A stretch of DNA of 64,000 nt. Source: Alistipes sp. (GTDB taxonomy: Bacteria; Bacteroidota; Bacteroidia; Bacteroidales; Rikenellaceae). Made by a program: the position numbers and the translations under genes. The stretch is taken from contig JAFQTX010000018.1 of NCBI GenBank assembly GCA_017408825.1, positions 1-64,000 of the forward strand, read 5' to 3'. This document shows, in pieces, positions 45,472 through 54,121 of this stretch; the stretch's first letter is position 1, and each line of letters begins with the position of its first letter. A model generated the notes under the pieces. It worked only from the letters and a program-made list of their open reading frames with translations, was not told the origin of the DNA and searched no databases.

Positions 45472-46447
45472 CAGTTTCGGAAATAGACTCCGTATGACTA
45501 TCTTCGGCGCTTCACACGCCGAGAGTGTGGGTGTCATCCTCGAGGGGGTGCCTTGCGGTGTGTCGTTGCGAGCTGAAGATTTTGTTGAAGATATCAAGCG
45601 TCGTAGTCCACAATCTACGGCCGAAACAACCCGCCGTGAGGAGGATGTTCCAATTCTCGAAGGTGTTGATAACGACGGTGTTGTGCGGAGCGGCAGAGTG
45701 GTGATTATCTTCCCGAATAGAGATACTCGCTCGGCCGACTATTCACACTTAAAACGTCATCCACGACCTTCGCACGCCGACCTAACGCAGCGATTAAAAT
45801 ATGGAGAGGAGTATAACTTGGCGGGTGGAGGTATCGCCTCAGGGCGTATGACCGTGGCGCTTGTTGCTGCCGGTGTGGTGGCTAAGAAGATACTCGGTGG
45901 CGTGGCATTTACAACTCGTCTTGTAAATGTTGGTGAATGTGTTGATCCTGAGCGTTTTGATAGTGTTGTTGCAGATGCTCATGCTAAGGGCGACTCTGTT
46001 GGTGGTGTCGTAGAGTGTAGGGTTGTTGGTGTGCCAGCCACGTGGGGTGAGCCATTCTTCGACTCGGTGGAGAGTGTAATCTCGCATCTTGTATTCTCCA
46101 TTCCTGCGGTCAAGGGTATCGAGTTTGGCGATGGCTTTGGTGCTGCAAGAGTCTATGGCTCGGAGCGTAACGATATGATTATTAGTGAGTCGGGAGCGAC
46201 CACAACAAACAACGAGGGGGGTATCAACGGTGGTATCACCAATGGTAATGACATCGTTCTGCGTGTGGCGATAAAGCCTACGCCGAGCATTGCTCAGGCA
46301 CAGCGTACCTACGATTTCGAGTGTGGCGAGCTTAGAGAACTACGCATTGGTGGCCGTCACGATGCCTGCATTGCTCGTCGTGCTATGGTCGTTGTTGAGG
46401 CTATGGTTGCCTTTGCTCTTGCCGATCTAAAACTTCAAAATGGATAA
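45464..46447 (+). CDS. aroC: Chorismate synthase (short, divergent)
   Basis: AroC makes chorismate from EPSP using reduced FMN. The assignment rests on FGASHAESVGVILEGVPCG (usual SHG reads SHA), the second signature RPSHADLT (usual RPGHAD), GGGIASGRMTVALVAAGVVAKKIL (usual GGGRSSARET) and GRHDACIARRAMVVVEAMVAFALAD. It has 327 residues, about 30 short of typical. Both active-site histidines are kept. Start is GTG 45464 within the end of aroA. Function as chorismate synthase is probable, since the gene directly follows aroA, but the altered signatures deserve note. Confidence 0.88.
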   Translation: MNNSFGNRLRMTIFGASHAESVGVILEGVPCGVSLRAEDFVEDIKRRSPQSTAETTRREEDVPILEGVDNDGVVRSGRVVIIFPNRDTRSADYSHLKRHPRPSHADLTQRLKYGEEYNLAGGGIASGRMTVALVAAGVVAKKILGGVAFTTRLVNVGECVDPERFDSVVADAHAKGDSVGGVVECRVVGVPATWGEPFFDSVESVISHLVFSIPAVKGIEFGDGFGAARVYGSERNDMIISESGATTTNNEGGINGGITNGNDIVLRVAIKPTPSIAQAQRTYDFECGELRELRIGGRHDACIARRAMVVVEAMVAFALADLKLQNG

Positions 46448-46450
46448 ACG

Positions 46451-47296
46451 ATGGCTACACGTCGAGAGCTTATTCTGCGTATTAGCTCTGCAATAGAGCC
46501 TCTGTATGGAGCTATTGAGGCACGACAGATTGCCGAGATGGTGGTCGTGGAGTGTGGTGGTGTAGGTCGTAACGAGCTGCTTGTTGAGCCTAACAAGGAG
46601 CTTGAAATCAAGGATATAGATACGATTATCGAGCAACTACGTGCCTGGCGACCAGTTCAGTATGTCACACGTAGTGCCTGGTTCGACGATATGGCGCTCG
46701 AGGTTGCCGAGGGGGTGCTTATACCCCGTCCCGAGACCGAGGAGCTCGTTGATTGGGTGGCATCCGATACCGAGCCCTCGGCACATATCTTGGATGTGGG
46801 CACAGGCTCGGGATGTATCGCCATAGCACTCAGACGTAGGCTTATGCAGAGTAGAGTGTGGGCTATGGATATTTCGCCTGAGGCGCTTGCGATAGCCCAG
46901 CGCAATGCTCAGCGCTACGCCCCCGATGTGGAGTTTATCGAGGGTGATGCCCTCAAGGACTTCTCGACACTCATCCCTGAAAGGCTCGATGTGGTGGTCT
47001 CCAACCCCCCATATATTCCAAAGAGCGATATAGCGTCGATGCGACGCAATGTGCTCGACTATGAACCACACGGGGCGTTGTTTGTCGAGGATGACGATGC
47101 ACTTGTGTTCTATCGACAGATTGCACGCACGGCACGCAAGATGCTACGTTCAGGAGGCAAGCTATACTTCGAGATTTATGAGGAGTATGCCACTCAGATG
47201 AACCAGATGCTTCTGGATGAGGGTTATTCGGATATTATTGTACGTGAGGACTTTAGACTTAAACCACGAATGGTATGTGCGGTGATGAGATTGTAA
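46451..47296 (+). CDS. prmC: Release factor glutamine methyltransferase
   Basis: PrmC methylates the GGQ glutamine of release factors 1 and 2. The 281-residue protein has an N-terminal helical domain, RPVQYVTRSAWF (PxQYI-type), LIPRPETEELVDWV, the SAM motif ILDVGTGSGCIAIALRR and the catalytic VVSNPPYIPKSD. All are diagnostic. It lies three bases after aroC and overlaps recX by 22. Confidence 0.96.
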   Translation: MATRRELILRISSAIEPLYGAIEARQIAEMVVVECGGVGRNELLVEPNKELEIKDIDTIIEQLRAWRPVQYVTRSAWFDDMALEVAEGVLIPRPETEELVDWVASDTEPSAHILDVGTGSGCIAIALRRRLMQSRVWAMDISPEALAIAQRNAQRYAPDVEFIEGDALKDFSTLIPERLDVVVSNPPYIPKSDIASMRRNVLDYEPHGALFVEDDDALVFYRQIARTARKMLRSGGKLYFEIYEEYATQMNQMLLDEGYSDIIVREDFRLKPRMVCAVMRL

Positions 47297-47778
47297 CATA
47301 TAAACCTCGAGAGCCCAAGACCAAGAGTGCTGCTCAGGCACTTGCGGCCCTACAACGTCTTGCGGCACGTAGCGAGAAGTCGTCGGGCGACGCTATGCGC
47401 CTTATGCAGAGGTGGGGTGTGCCCGAGACGGAGCGTCGTGGGGTACTCGCACGCCTCATCAAGGAGCGTTTTATCGACGATAGCCGCTATGCAGAGGCCT
47501 ACGTGCGTGAGAAGTCACGACTGGCAGGTTGGGGCGAACGTAAGATAGCTATGCAGCTGCGTGCCAAGGGTATATCGCAGGAGATAGTTAAGCAGGCCCT
47601 CGGAGCGATTGATGGCGACAGCCAGCGTCTGAGGCTCGAGGATAAGCTGCGTCGTAAGCTCAAGAGTATCAAGGCGGTCAATGATTATGAGCTGCGTGGT
47701 AAGCTGCTACGTTATGCTATATCGTTGGGCTACGACTACGACACCTCGAGTGATGCAGTGCAGAGCGTTATAGGCTAA
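47275..47778 (+). CDS. recX: Regulatory protein RecX
   Basis: RecX modulates RecA filament growth. The 167-residue protein has three-helix repeats with RLIKERFIDDSRYAEAYVREKSRLAGWGERKIAMQLRAKGI in outline, the core of the family. Length is typical (about 150-170). Start overlaps the end of prmC. A repressing partner, recA, is not in the window. Confidence 0.88.
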   Translation: MCGDEIVTYKPREPKTKSAAQALAALQRLAARSEKSSGDAMRLMQRWGVPETERRGVLARLIKERFIDDSRYAEAYVREKSRLAGWGERKIAMQLRAKGISQEIVKQALGAIDGDSQRLRLEDKLRRKLKSIKAVNDYELRGKLLRYAISLGYDYDTSSDAVQSVIG

Positions 47779-47792
47779 TTCTTGCCACTCGC

Positions 47793-47823
47793 TTGTCTAA
47801 AAGTCAAAAATATAGTATATTTG
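47793..47823 (+). promoter_or_regulatory. Promoter of the acyltransferase gene
   Basis: TTG (47793-47795) and TATATTTG (47816-47823), spacing 20. Initiation near 47830 means the in-frame TTG at 47793 is promoter sequence and not a start codon; ATG 47844 is used instead. Confidence 0.72.
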
Positions 47824-47843
47824 CACTGATATATAGTTTACGG

Positions 47844-48794
47844 ATGGGTAATAGTGGCAAACATATCAAGCTAAGTGTCGTGCAACGCATAGGCCTGGCT
47901 GTGTTGTGGGGCTTTAGCTGCGTTGTGAGCTACTCGCCACGCTGGGTGCGCTATGGCCTTGTGCAACCATTTGTTAAACTCCTTCTGCACCTTATAGGCT
48001 ACCGTCGTAAGATGGTGATGTCGAACCTTGCGAGTGCCTTCCCCGAGAAGTCAAAATCTGAGATACGAAAAATAGGCAATCGCTTCTACACCACACTTTC
48101 AGAGGTGATTGTCGATACAATATCATTGGCTAAGGTCTCGCCCGAGCAGCGTGGTCGTAATATCACGTGGGAGAATGGCGAGGAGCATCGTAAGAGTGTG
48201 GCAGGGCGTGATTGGGTGGCACTTGCAGCGCACTTTGGCTGCTGGGAGTACTTCCCTATGTGGGCGTGGGAGCTCCCCGACGATAAGTTTATGAGCGTCT
48301 ACCATCCGCTGCGTAGCAAGGTGTTTGAGGCATACTATCGCCGTATTCGCAACTATGCACCTAATATCAGCCAGGTGGCGATGAAGGAGTCGGTGCGCTA
48401 CTATATATCGCATCGCTCGAAGGATTATGGCATATGCCTTGGCCTGATATCGGACCAGAGCCCCCGTATGACCGTAGATACCGAGTGGTTCGAGTTTTTT
48501 GGTCGTAAGACAGCCTTTGTCGATGGTGGCGAGCGATTGGCCATAAAGTTTGGATTGCCAGCCTATTTCTGCTACACACGCCGAGTTCGAAGTGGTGAGT
48601 ATGCGGTGCGTTTTGTGCAGATATATGATGGTGTGGAAAGGGTTGAACACCACGAGATTATGCGTCGCTATGCAAGGCTCCTCGAGCAGATGATCAGAGA
48701 GTGCCCCGAGCTGTGGATGTGGTCGCATAATAGGTGGCGCCATACGCCCGAGACACAACGCAAGAAGTATGGCCGTAGCACTCTTGATGAGTAG
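47844..48794 (+). CDS. Lipid A biosynthesis-type lysophospholipid acyltransferase
   Basis: A 316-residue member of the LpxL/HtrB acyltransferase family, which adds secondary acyl chains to lipid A at the inner membrane. An N-terminal hydrophobic helix precedes the HX4D/E-type catalytic motif AAHFGCWEY and GICLGLISDQSPRM (usual GLLxDQ). The C-terminus RMRWSHNRWRHTPE-type segment (MWSHNRWRHTPE) is common to the family in Bacteroidota. Substrate may be lipid A or an ornithine/glycine lipid. The downstream Stealth gene starts 34 bases later. Confidence 0.88.
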   Translation: MGNSGKHIKLSVVQRIGLAVLWGFSCVVSYSPRWVRYGLVQPFVKLLLHLIGYRRKMVMSNLASAFPEKSKSEIRKIGNRFYTTLSEVIVDTISLAKVSPEQRGRNITWENGEEHRKSVAGRDWVALAAHFGCWEYFPMWAWELPDDKFMSVYHPLRSKVFEAYYRRIRNYAPNISQVAMKESVRYYISHRSKDYGICLGLISDQSPRMTVDTEWFEFFGRKTAFVDGGERLAIKFGLPAYFCYTRRVRSGEYAVRFVQIYDGVERVEHHEIMRRYARLLEQMIRECPELWMWSHNRWRHTPETQRKKYGRSTLDE

Positions 48795-48828
48795 GCAAAG
48801 ATTGAAAATAGTGCAAAAATAGATAATT

Positions 48829-49707
48829 ATGGATGTTGTAATAACCTACGTTAATGGATTGGATCCTGTGTGGCAGAAGTCATACGAGAAGTATACGAAT
48901 ACTCCAATTCTCGAGAAGCGTTTCCGTGATTGGGGTACGCTGAAGTATCTGTTCCGTGGTATCGAGAAGAATATGCCATTTATACGTAAGGTGCACCTTG
49001 TGGTGTCGGGAGAGTCGCAGGTGCCCGAGTGGGTAAATCGTGATGAGGTCAATGTGGTGTTGCACAGCGATATCATCCCTGCAGAGTATCTGCCAACATT
49101 CAACTGCAACCCTATCGAGATGCATCTGCATCGTATTAAGGATCTTGACGAGGAGTATCTCTACTTCAACGATGATATGTTCCCTATGCGAGCGTGCAAG
49201 CCTACTGATTTCTTCCGTGATGGCAAAGGTGTCATAGGTATGACGTATCATCTCTTTGCCATGGATATGTTTAAGAAGATATGCCGTAACTCGTCGCATA
49301 CTGCACGTAGGGCTCTTGGTCGTTGTACCACGCCACTCTTCCTGCGCCCTCAGCATATATGCTCGCCAATGCTTAAGAGCGTCTGCGAGGAGGTATATGC
49401 TAAGGTTGAGCCCGAAATCAGAGCATCAATCTCACGTACTCGTACAGGCGAGAACCTCAATCAATATCTCTTCCTCGACTATATGTATTTGAAGGGGCTA
49501 ATTATCCCTAAGCGTATCTCGAAGAAGCACTTCTCGGTGGGTGTAACCTCGGTTTCGAAGCTACGTAGCTTTGTTACCCGCCCAACGCATACGATGGCCT
49601 GTATCAACGATGTGCAACTTAGCGAGGAGCGCTACGTGGAGCTAAATCGTGTATTGCTCGAGTCGTTCGAAGAGCTGTTGCCTGCGAAATCGAAGTTTGA
49701 GAAGTAG
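48829..49707 (+). CDS. Stealth-family sugar-phosphate transferase
   Basis: A 292-residue cytoplasmic protein of the Stealth family, which transfers hexose-1-phosphate to make phosphodiester-linked capsule polymers (as in Neisseria group A and GlcNAc-1-phosphotransferase). Conserved region 1 is DVVITYVNGLDPVWQKSY; region 2 is EEYLYFNDDMFPMR, with the DD pair; regions 3-4 appear near residues 155-240 in weaker form. It opens the phosphoglycan cluster. The gene ends 14 bases before the palindromic hairpin at 49722. Confidence 0.9.
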   Translation: MDVVITYVNGLDPVWQKSYEKYTNTPILEKRFRDWGTLKYLFRGIEKNMPFIRKVHLVVSGESQVPEWVNRDEVNVVLHSDIIPAEYLPTFNCNPIEMHLHRIKDLDEEYLYFNDDMFPMRACKPTDFFRDGKGVIGMTYHLFAMDMFKKICRNSSHTARRALGRCTTPLFLRPQHICSPMLKSVCEEVYAKVEPEIRASISRTRTGENLNQYLFLDYMYLKGLIIPKRISKKHFSVGVTSVSKLRSFVTRPTHTMACINDVQLSEERYVELNRVLLESFEELLPAKSKFEK

Positions 49708-49721
49708 AGGTGCGGCACAAT

Positions 49722-49755
49722 AAAACGGAGGTGGCTAATTAGCCACCTCCGTTTT
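49722..49755. terminator. Perfect 34-bp palindrome (hairpin family, copy 4)
   Basis: Two 17-base arms read AAAACGGAGGTGGCTAA and its exact complement (49722-49738, 49739-49755), with flanking A and T runs. It works as a terminator in either direction between convergent genes. The core is the same as at 126, 21000 and 40191, and it is the only copy without a loop mismatch. Confidence 0.85.
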
Positions 49756-49757
49756 GT

Positions 49758-49891
49758 TATGCGTTTGAATGAAAAGATGTCGTTTTAGGCTTAAGTCCCT
49801 TTTACCACTTATGCTCAGCATAGCCGCAGGCGGAAGTAGATGATGCCTTATTACAACAGGAACGACAAAATGGACTCTTTATTCACCCTCG
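49758..49891. repeat. Inverted-repeat element, copy 2 (opposite orientation)
   Basis: This ~134-bp stretch corresponds to the element at 40057-40182 read on the other strand: TTGAATGAAAAGATGTCG at the left end and, reversed, GGTGAATAAAGAGTCCATT at the right end. The terminal parts and the adjoining hairpin agree; interiors have diverged. Its right end is four bases from the stop codon of the minus-strand gene. Confidence 0.75.
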
Positions 49892-49894
49892 GTT

Positions 49895-51085
49895 TTACCC
49901 TATTCTATTTCGATCAATCCACTCGGCAAGCATCTTGGCAGCTACACCTCGCTCTTTGAGACCTAGACGCTCGGTGAGGAAGCTCTCCAGGCGCTGGTGG
50001 TATCTCTCGTGGTCGAAACCTGTGATAAGGCTTATAAGCTGCTCGTTGTTGCGAGCCAAGGGGAAGGGTAGTTCGCTGAAGTCGTAGTAGTAGCCACGAT
50101 CATACTCCTCGAGGTCGGTAGCAAAGAGCACGCAGGGTCGGCGTAGCATAGCGTAGTCGAACATCGAACTCGAATAGTCGGTGACGAGTAGGTCGCTAAC
50201 ACACATCAGCTCCTGCATATCGGGATAGCGTGTGAGGTCGATCACCGCTGGATGATTGCGTAGCTCTGAGGTATCTGTCTTGCCAATAAGGTTGGGATGC
50301 AGACGTAGAAATAGTGTTACTGAGCCACCTAACATCTTTTCGAGTGTTGGTATAACTCGCTGCCAATCTATACGGTATGGCTCTATCGAGCCACTGCGGC
50401 GGAACGTAGGGGCGTAGAGCACGATGCGGCTTTCTGCGGCGAGGTTATACTGCTTAGTAATGCGCTCACGAAGGCGAGCGTGAGCCTCGGTGTCAAAGAA
50501 GATGTCATTGCGGGGGATACCCTCCTCGAGGATCTCTCCCGAGTACCAGAAGCTGCGCTTAATAAGCTCGGTGTTGGCTCTACAACCCGAGATCATAAGG
50601 TCGCAGACCTTCGAGTCGCACTTGGCCTTCTGTACATAGCTGAAGCCGAGCTTGCTCTCCACATCACGCTCCACACGCTTTAGTGCAGCGCCACCGTGCC
50701 AGAGCATAAGATACTTCTGTTCGGGGCGTTTGTGCCAGTAGGCGTGCCAAGGATCTGTACGTGAGTTGGTCACCAGAAACTCGGCGCTGGCCATCATCTT
50801 CATATACTCCCACGTGCGAAATCTCACGCAGCGTATGCGGTTATCTACGGCAGAGGTATCGACCCCACGGCGAAATATCCATACTACCTCAATATCGGGG
50901 TAGTGTTCTATGAGATACTCCGAGAGGTAGCGGGGGTTGCAGCCATACTGTTTGTAGTTGTATGCCCAGCATACCACTCTGCCGGGCTTAACCTTGTAGC
51001 AGCAACGTGCCACTGCCGAGAGTATGTTGCCGAAGAGCTTCACCACTCGATTTAGTCCCCACGCTATAGCATCGCCAATCTTCAT
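49895..51085 (-). CDS. CDP-glycerol glycerophosphotransferase-family protein
   Basis: A 396-residue protein of the TagB/TagF family, which transfers polyol phosphates from CDP-polyols to build teichoic-acid-like chains. Features: PDIEVVWIFRRG, KYLMLWHGGAALKRV (catalytic-type histidine), RIVLYAPTFRRSG (YAPTWR-type), LFLRLHPNL, and the CDP-binding region LLVTDYSSSMFDYAMLRRPCVLF. Complete. I start at ATG 51085 in place of a TTG two codons upstream. Minus-strand TATCTTTG at 51123-51116 is its -7 element, 25 bases from the start region. Confidence 0.9.
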   Translation of the reverse strand: MKIGDAIAWGLNRVVKLFGNILSAVARCCYKVKPGRVVCWAYNYKQYGCNPRYLSEYLIEHYPDIEVVWIFRRGVDTSAVDNRIRCVRFRTWEYMKMMASAEFLVTNSRTDPWHAYWHKRPEQKYLMLWHGGAALKRVERDVESKLGFSYVQKAKCDSKVCDLMISGCRANTELIKRSFWYSGEILEEGIPRNDIFFDTEAHARLRERITKQYNLAAESRIVLYAPTFRRSGSIEPYRIDWQRVIPTLEKMLGGSVTLFLRLHPNLIGKTDTSELRNHPAVIDLTRYPDMQELMCVSDLLVTDYSSSMFDYAMLRRPCVLFATDLEEYDRGYYYDFSELPFPLARNNEQLISLITGFDHERYHQRLESFLTERLGLKERGVAAKMLAEWIDRNRIG

Positions 51086-51209
51086 CTTCAAAGTAGTTTA
51101 GTAATTATATTACTACAAAGATAGAAAAATTATTCCTATATGCGAAAAAAGTTATAAATTTGCAGATAGTAATGAAGATACCTACCCAATAAAACTACTA
51201 AATGCTATA

Positions 51210-52043
51210 ATGGATACGGAATGTACATTCGATCAATCGGCGTTACGCCAGCGTTATAACCCCGATGGCTCGGTGCTGCGATGCGATCAGCTCGAACTTT
51301 TGAATATGCTACGTAGCTTGGCTAAGATCTGCGATGATAATGGTATACGATGGTGGCTGAGCTCGGGAACATTGCTTGGTGCCGCTCGACATAAGGGTTT
51401 TATTCCCTGGGACGACGACGTAGATATTGTTATGATGCGCAAGGATTATCTTCGACTCCAGAAGATACTTCGCAAGATGCAGAGCTCGGAGTATGTGTTT
51501 CACTCGATGCACACCGATCCGGACTATGTAAATGTTTTCGGTAAGTTTCGTAAGCGTGAGGGTAGGGTAAGGCTTGTGGGCAAGAGATATAAACATCTCA
51601 AGTATCAGGGGCAGTTTATCGATATCTTCCTCATCGAGCGAACTCCATACTGGGTGGCACGTGCGGCATATGTAATATATATGAATGCGCAGTATATCAC
51701 CGTATATATCAAGTGTAACTGGCTGCGCCGCACGCTCATACGCCTCATTGAGGGCTTATGCCTCGGTATTATTAACCCTGTGTTGCGACTCTTAGGATTG
51801 ATCAACCCCAAGCGAGAGTATCACTATACGCTGGGTATGGGTTGGGCACGCAGCACATTCTTTAAGAGGGATATATTCCCGCTGAAGACCATCGAGTTTG
51901 AGGGTGAGATGTTCCCCGCACCTAAGGATGTGGATGCCTACCTGAGAAACGTATATGGCGACTGGCGCAAACTCCCCGACGAGGAGTCTATACGTCGTAG
52001 CATACACTCTACGGAGTATATCGATGAGATATACGGCAAATAA
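51210..52043 (+). CDS. LicD-family phosphotransferase
   Basis: A 277-residue LicD-family protein. These enzymes transfer phosphocholine or a polyol phosphate from a CDP-activated donor to glycans. The diagnostic core is RWWLSSGTLLGAARHKGFIPWDDDVDIVMMRKDYLRL, whose WDDDVD binds metal; FGKFRKREGRVR and FIDIFLIERTP follow. A TAAATTTG -7 element stands at about 51153. It begins a four-gene run with the fusion protein, SDR and GT2 genes. Substrate unknown. Confidence 0.93.
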   Translation: MDTECTFDQSALRQRYNPDGSVLRCDQLELLNMLRSLAKICDDNGIRWWLSSGTLLGAARHKGFIPWDDDVDIVMMRKDYLRLQKILRKMQSSEYVFHSMHTDPDYVNVFGKFRKREGRVRLVGKRYKHLKYQGQFIDIFLIERTPYWVARAAYVIYMNAQYITVYIKCNWLRRTLIRLIEGLCLGIINPVLRLLGLINPKREYHYTLGMGWARSTFFKRDIFPLKTIEFEGEMFPAPKDVDAYLRNVYGDWRKLPDEESIRRSIHSTEYIDEIYGK

Positions 52044-52052
52044 CTTGTGACG

Positions 52053-53399
52053 ATGAAAAAGATAATAACATATGGTACTTACGACCTTCTGCACGAGGGT
52101 CATATTAACCTACTACGCCGAGCAAAGGCTCTTGGTGACTACCTTATTGTTGGTGTCACCAACGATAGCTTTGATCGTGAGCGTGGCAAACTCAATGTGC
52201 GCAATAATGTCTTGGAGCGTGTTGAGGCAGTTCGGGCTACGGGCTTCGTTGATCAGGTGATTATAGAGGATTACGTTGGTCAGAAGATCGATGATATTCT
52301 GAAGTATGATGTCGATATATTTGCAATAGGCTCTGATTGGGAGGGTAAGTTCGACTATCTGAAGGAGTATTGCGAGGTGAAGTATCTGCCCCGTACCGAG
52401 GGTGTTTCATCAACGATGCTGCGTGCCGAGAGCGAAACTGTGGTGCGTATGGGTGTCGTGGGCTGTGGTCGTATTGCCAGACGCCTTGTGGCCGAGAGCT
52501 CAAAGGTCGATGCAGTGCGCATCGAGGCGCTCTACGATATAGATGTAACGCATGCCGAGGCACTTGCCTCGGATGAGGCAAAGATTGTAAGTAGCTTTGA
52601 GGAGCTTGTCGAGAGTGTCGATGCGGTATATATCGCCACGCCACACCTCGACCACTATCCGCAAGCCAAGTATGCCTTGGAGCGTGGCCGTCACGTTCTG
52701 TGCGAGACACCTATGGTGCTTAGTGGCAGTGAGGCTGAGGAGCTGTTTGCCATTGCACAGGCGCATGGGGTAGTGCTATTAGAGGCAAATAAGACGGCCT
52801 ACTGTCCTGCGTTCAATCACCTTATTACGTTGATTAAGAGTGGACTAATTGGTGATGTTGTAGGCATTGACGCCTCGGAGTCGAAACTGTGGGGCGAGGA
52901 GAACTTACGCCGTGAGCTCGATCCGGCAAGAGCGGGAGGATCACTCTACGAGATGGGGTCATACCCATTGTTGCCTATTATGCGACTGCTCGGCACTGAG
53001 TATGAGAATGTAAACCTGTATAGCCGCCTAAATGGCGATGGCGTGGATGTATATACACGAGGTATCATGCGTTTTCGCAGTGCCGTGGCCTCGTTTCAGT
53101 TGGGCCTTGGCGTAAAGACCGAGGGTAACCTTGTGATATCGGGAACTAAGGGCTATGCCTATGTCCCCTCGCCATGGTGGAAGACCGATTACTTTGAGCT
53201 TAAGTACGAGGATCAGAACCAGAATAAGAAGTATTTCTACTCGTGGGATGAACCAGGACTGCGCTATGAGCTTCAGGAGTTTGTCTCATGCATTGTCAAT
53301 GGTCGTGGTTACTCCCCACGCCTTACGCCACGAGAGAGTATCGCTATGGCGCATGTGATGGAGCAATTCACCGAGCGCAAAAATGTCTTTGAATTATGA
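52053..53399 (+). CDS. Fusion of TagD-like cytidylyltransferase and Gfo/Idh/MocA oxidoreductase
   Basis: A 448-residue two-domain protein. Residues 1-127 form a cytidylyltransferase of the glycerol-3-phosphate (TagD) type: TYGTYDLLHEGHINLLRRA with the HxGH pair (14-17), SDWEGKFDYL (94-103) and RTEGVSST (114-121). Residues 131-448 are a Gfo/Idh/MocA oxidoreductase: GVVGCGRIARRL (135-144) and GGSLYEMGSYPLL later. The usual EKP motif, with its catalytic lysine, reads ETP (218-220). It may reduce a sugar precursor and activate the polyol with CTP, or the oxidoreductase part may have lost activity. Start ATG 52053; it overlaps the SDR gene by 4 bases. Confidence 0.88.
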   Translation: MKKIITYGTYDLLHEGHINLLRRAKALGDYLIVGVTNDSFDRERGKLNVRNNVLERVEAVRATGFVDQVIIEDYVGQKIDDILKYDVDIFAIGSDWEGKFDYLKEYCEVKYLPRTEGVSSTMLRAESETVVRMGVVGCGRIARRLVAESSKVDAVRIEALYDIDVTHAEALASDEAKIVSSFEELVESVDAVYIATPHLDHYPQAKYALERGRHVLCETPMVLSGSEAEELFAIAQAHGVVLLEANKTAYCPAFNHLITLIKSGLIGDVVGIDASESKLWGEENLRRELDPARAGGSLYEMGSYPLLPIMRLLGTEYENVNLYSRLNGDGVDVYTRGIMRFRSAVASFQLGLGVKTEGNLVISGTKGYAYVPSPWWKTDYFELKYEDQNQNKKYFYSWDEPGLRYELQEFVSCIVNGRGYSPRLTPRESIAMAHVMEQFTERKNVFEL

Positions 53400-54115
53400 A
53401 AAACGCAATAGTTACAGGTGCTACTAAGGGCATCGGCCTTGCAGTTGCACGTATGCTTCTAAAGGAGGGTTATCACGTTGTGGTGACCTATGCTCACGAC
53501 GAGCTTGCTGCCCAGGAGTGTTCACGTGTGTTGAGCGCCATATCTTCGGAGTTTGAGATCGTTAGGGCCGACCAGTCGGATAAGGAGGCTATGCGTGAGT
53601 TTGCACTTAAGATGCAGAGGTTAGATAGCGTAGATTGCATTGTTTGTAATGCGGGTACTACGCTACGTTGTGACCTCGAGTCTATTACTGATGAGGCGTG
53701 GGAGCGTACGATGCAGGTGAACCTCAATAGTAGCCTCTATCTTATTCGTGACCTCTATAAGCGCATACCCTCGAATAGCCGCATAGTCTTTATCGGCTCA
53801 CTCATGGGCGTTCATCCTCATGGTATGTCGTTGGCATATGGCGTAAGCAAGGCTGCGGTTCACGCCTTGGCGCAGAACCTTGTCAAGTGTTTCGAAGATA
53901 CAAATACAACCGTAAATGCTATCGCCCCAGGCTTTGTCGAGACCGAATGGCAGGCGTCGAAGCCTCAGCACATACGTGATAACATATATGCGAAGAGTGC
54001 CGTTAAGCGTTTTGCAACTACCGACGAGGTGGCCGAGGCTGTGCGCTTCTGCATAAACAACGGCTTTGTGAATGGCTCGGTAATAGAGGTTAGTGGTGGT
54101 TATAGTTTTAAGTAG
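53396..54115 (+). CDS. SDR-family oxidoreductase
   Basis: A 239-residue classical short-chain dehydrogenase: TGATKGIG cofactor motif at residues 8-15, NAG at about 85-87 (CNAGT), catalytic Ser in FIGSLMG and YGVSK (YxxxK) near 149. FabG-like in size, but the position within a glycan cluster suggests a sugar or polyol substrate; in teichoic-acid pathways related reductases make ribitol-5-phosphate. The stop is six bases before the glycosyltransferase gene. Confidence 0.88.
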   Translation: MKNAIVTGATKGIGLAVARMLLKEGYHVVVTYAHDELAAQECSRVLSAISSEFEIVRADQSDKEAMREFALKMQRLDSVDCIVCNAGTTLRCDLESITDEAWERTMQVNLNSSLYLIRDLYKRIPSNSRIVFIGSLMGVHPHGMSLAYGVSKAAVHALAQNLVKCFEDTNTTVNAIAPGFVETEWQASKPQHIRDNIYAKSAVKRFATTDEVAEAVRFCINNGFVNGSVIEVSGGYSFK

Positions 54116-54121
54116 TTAGTT

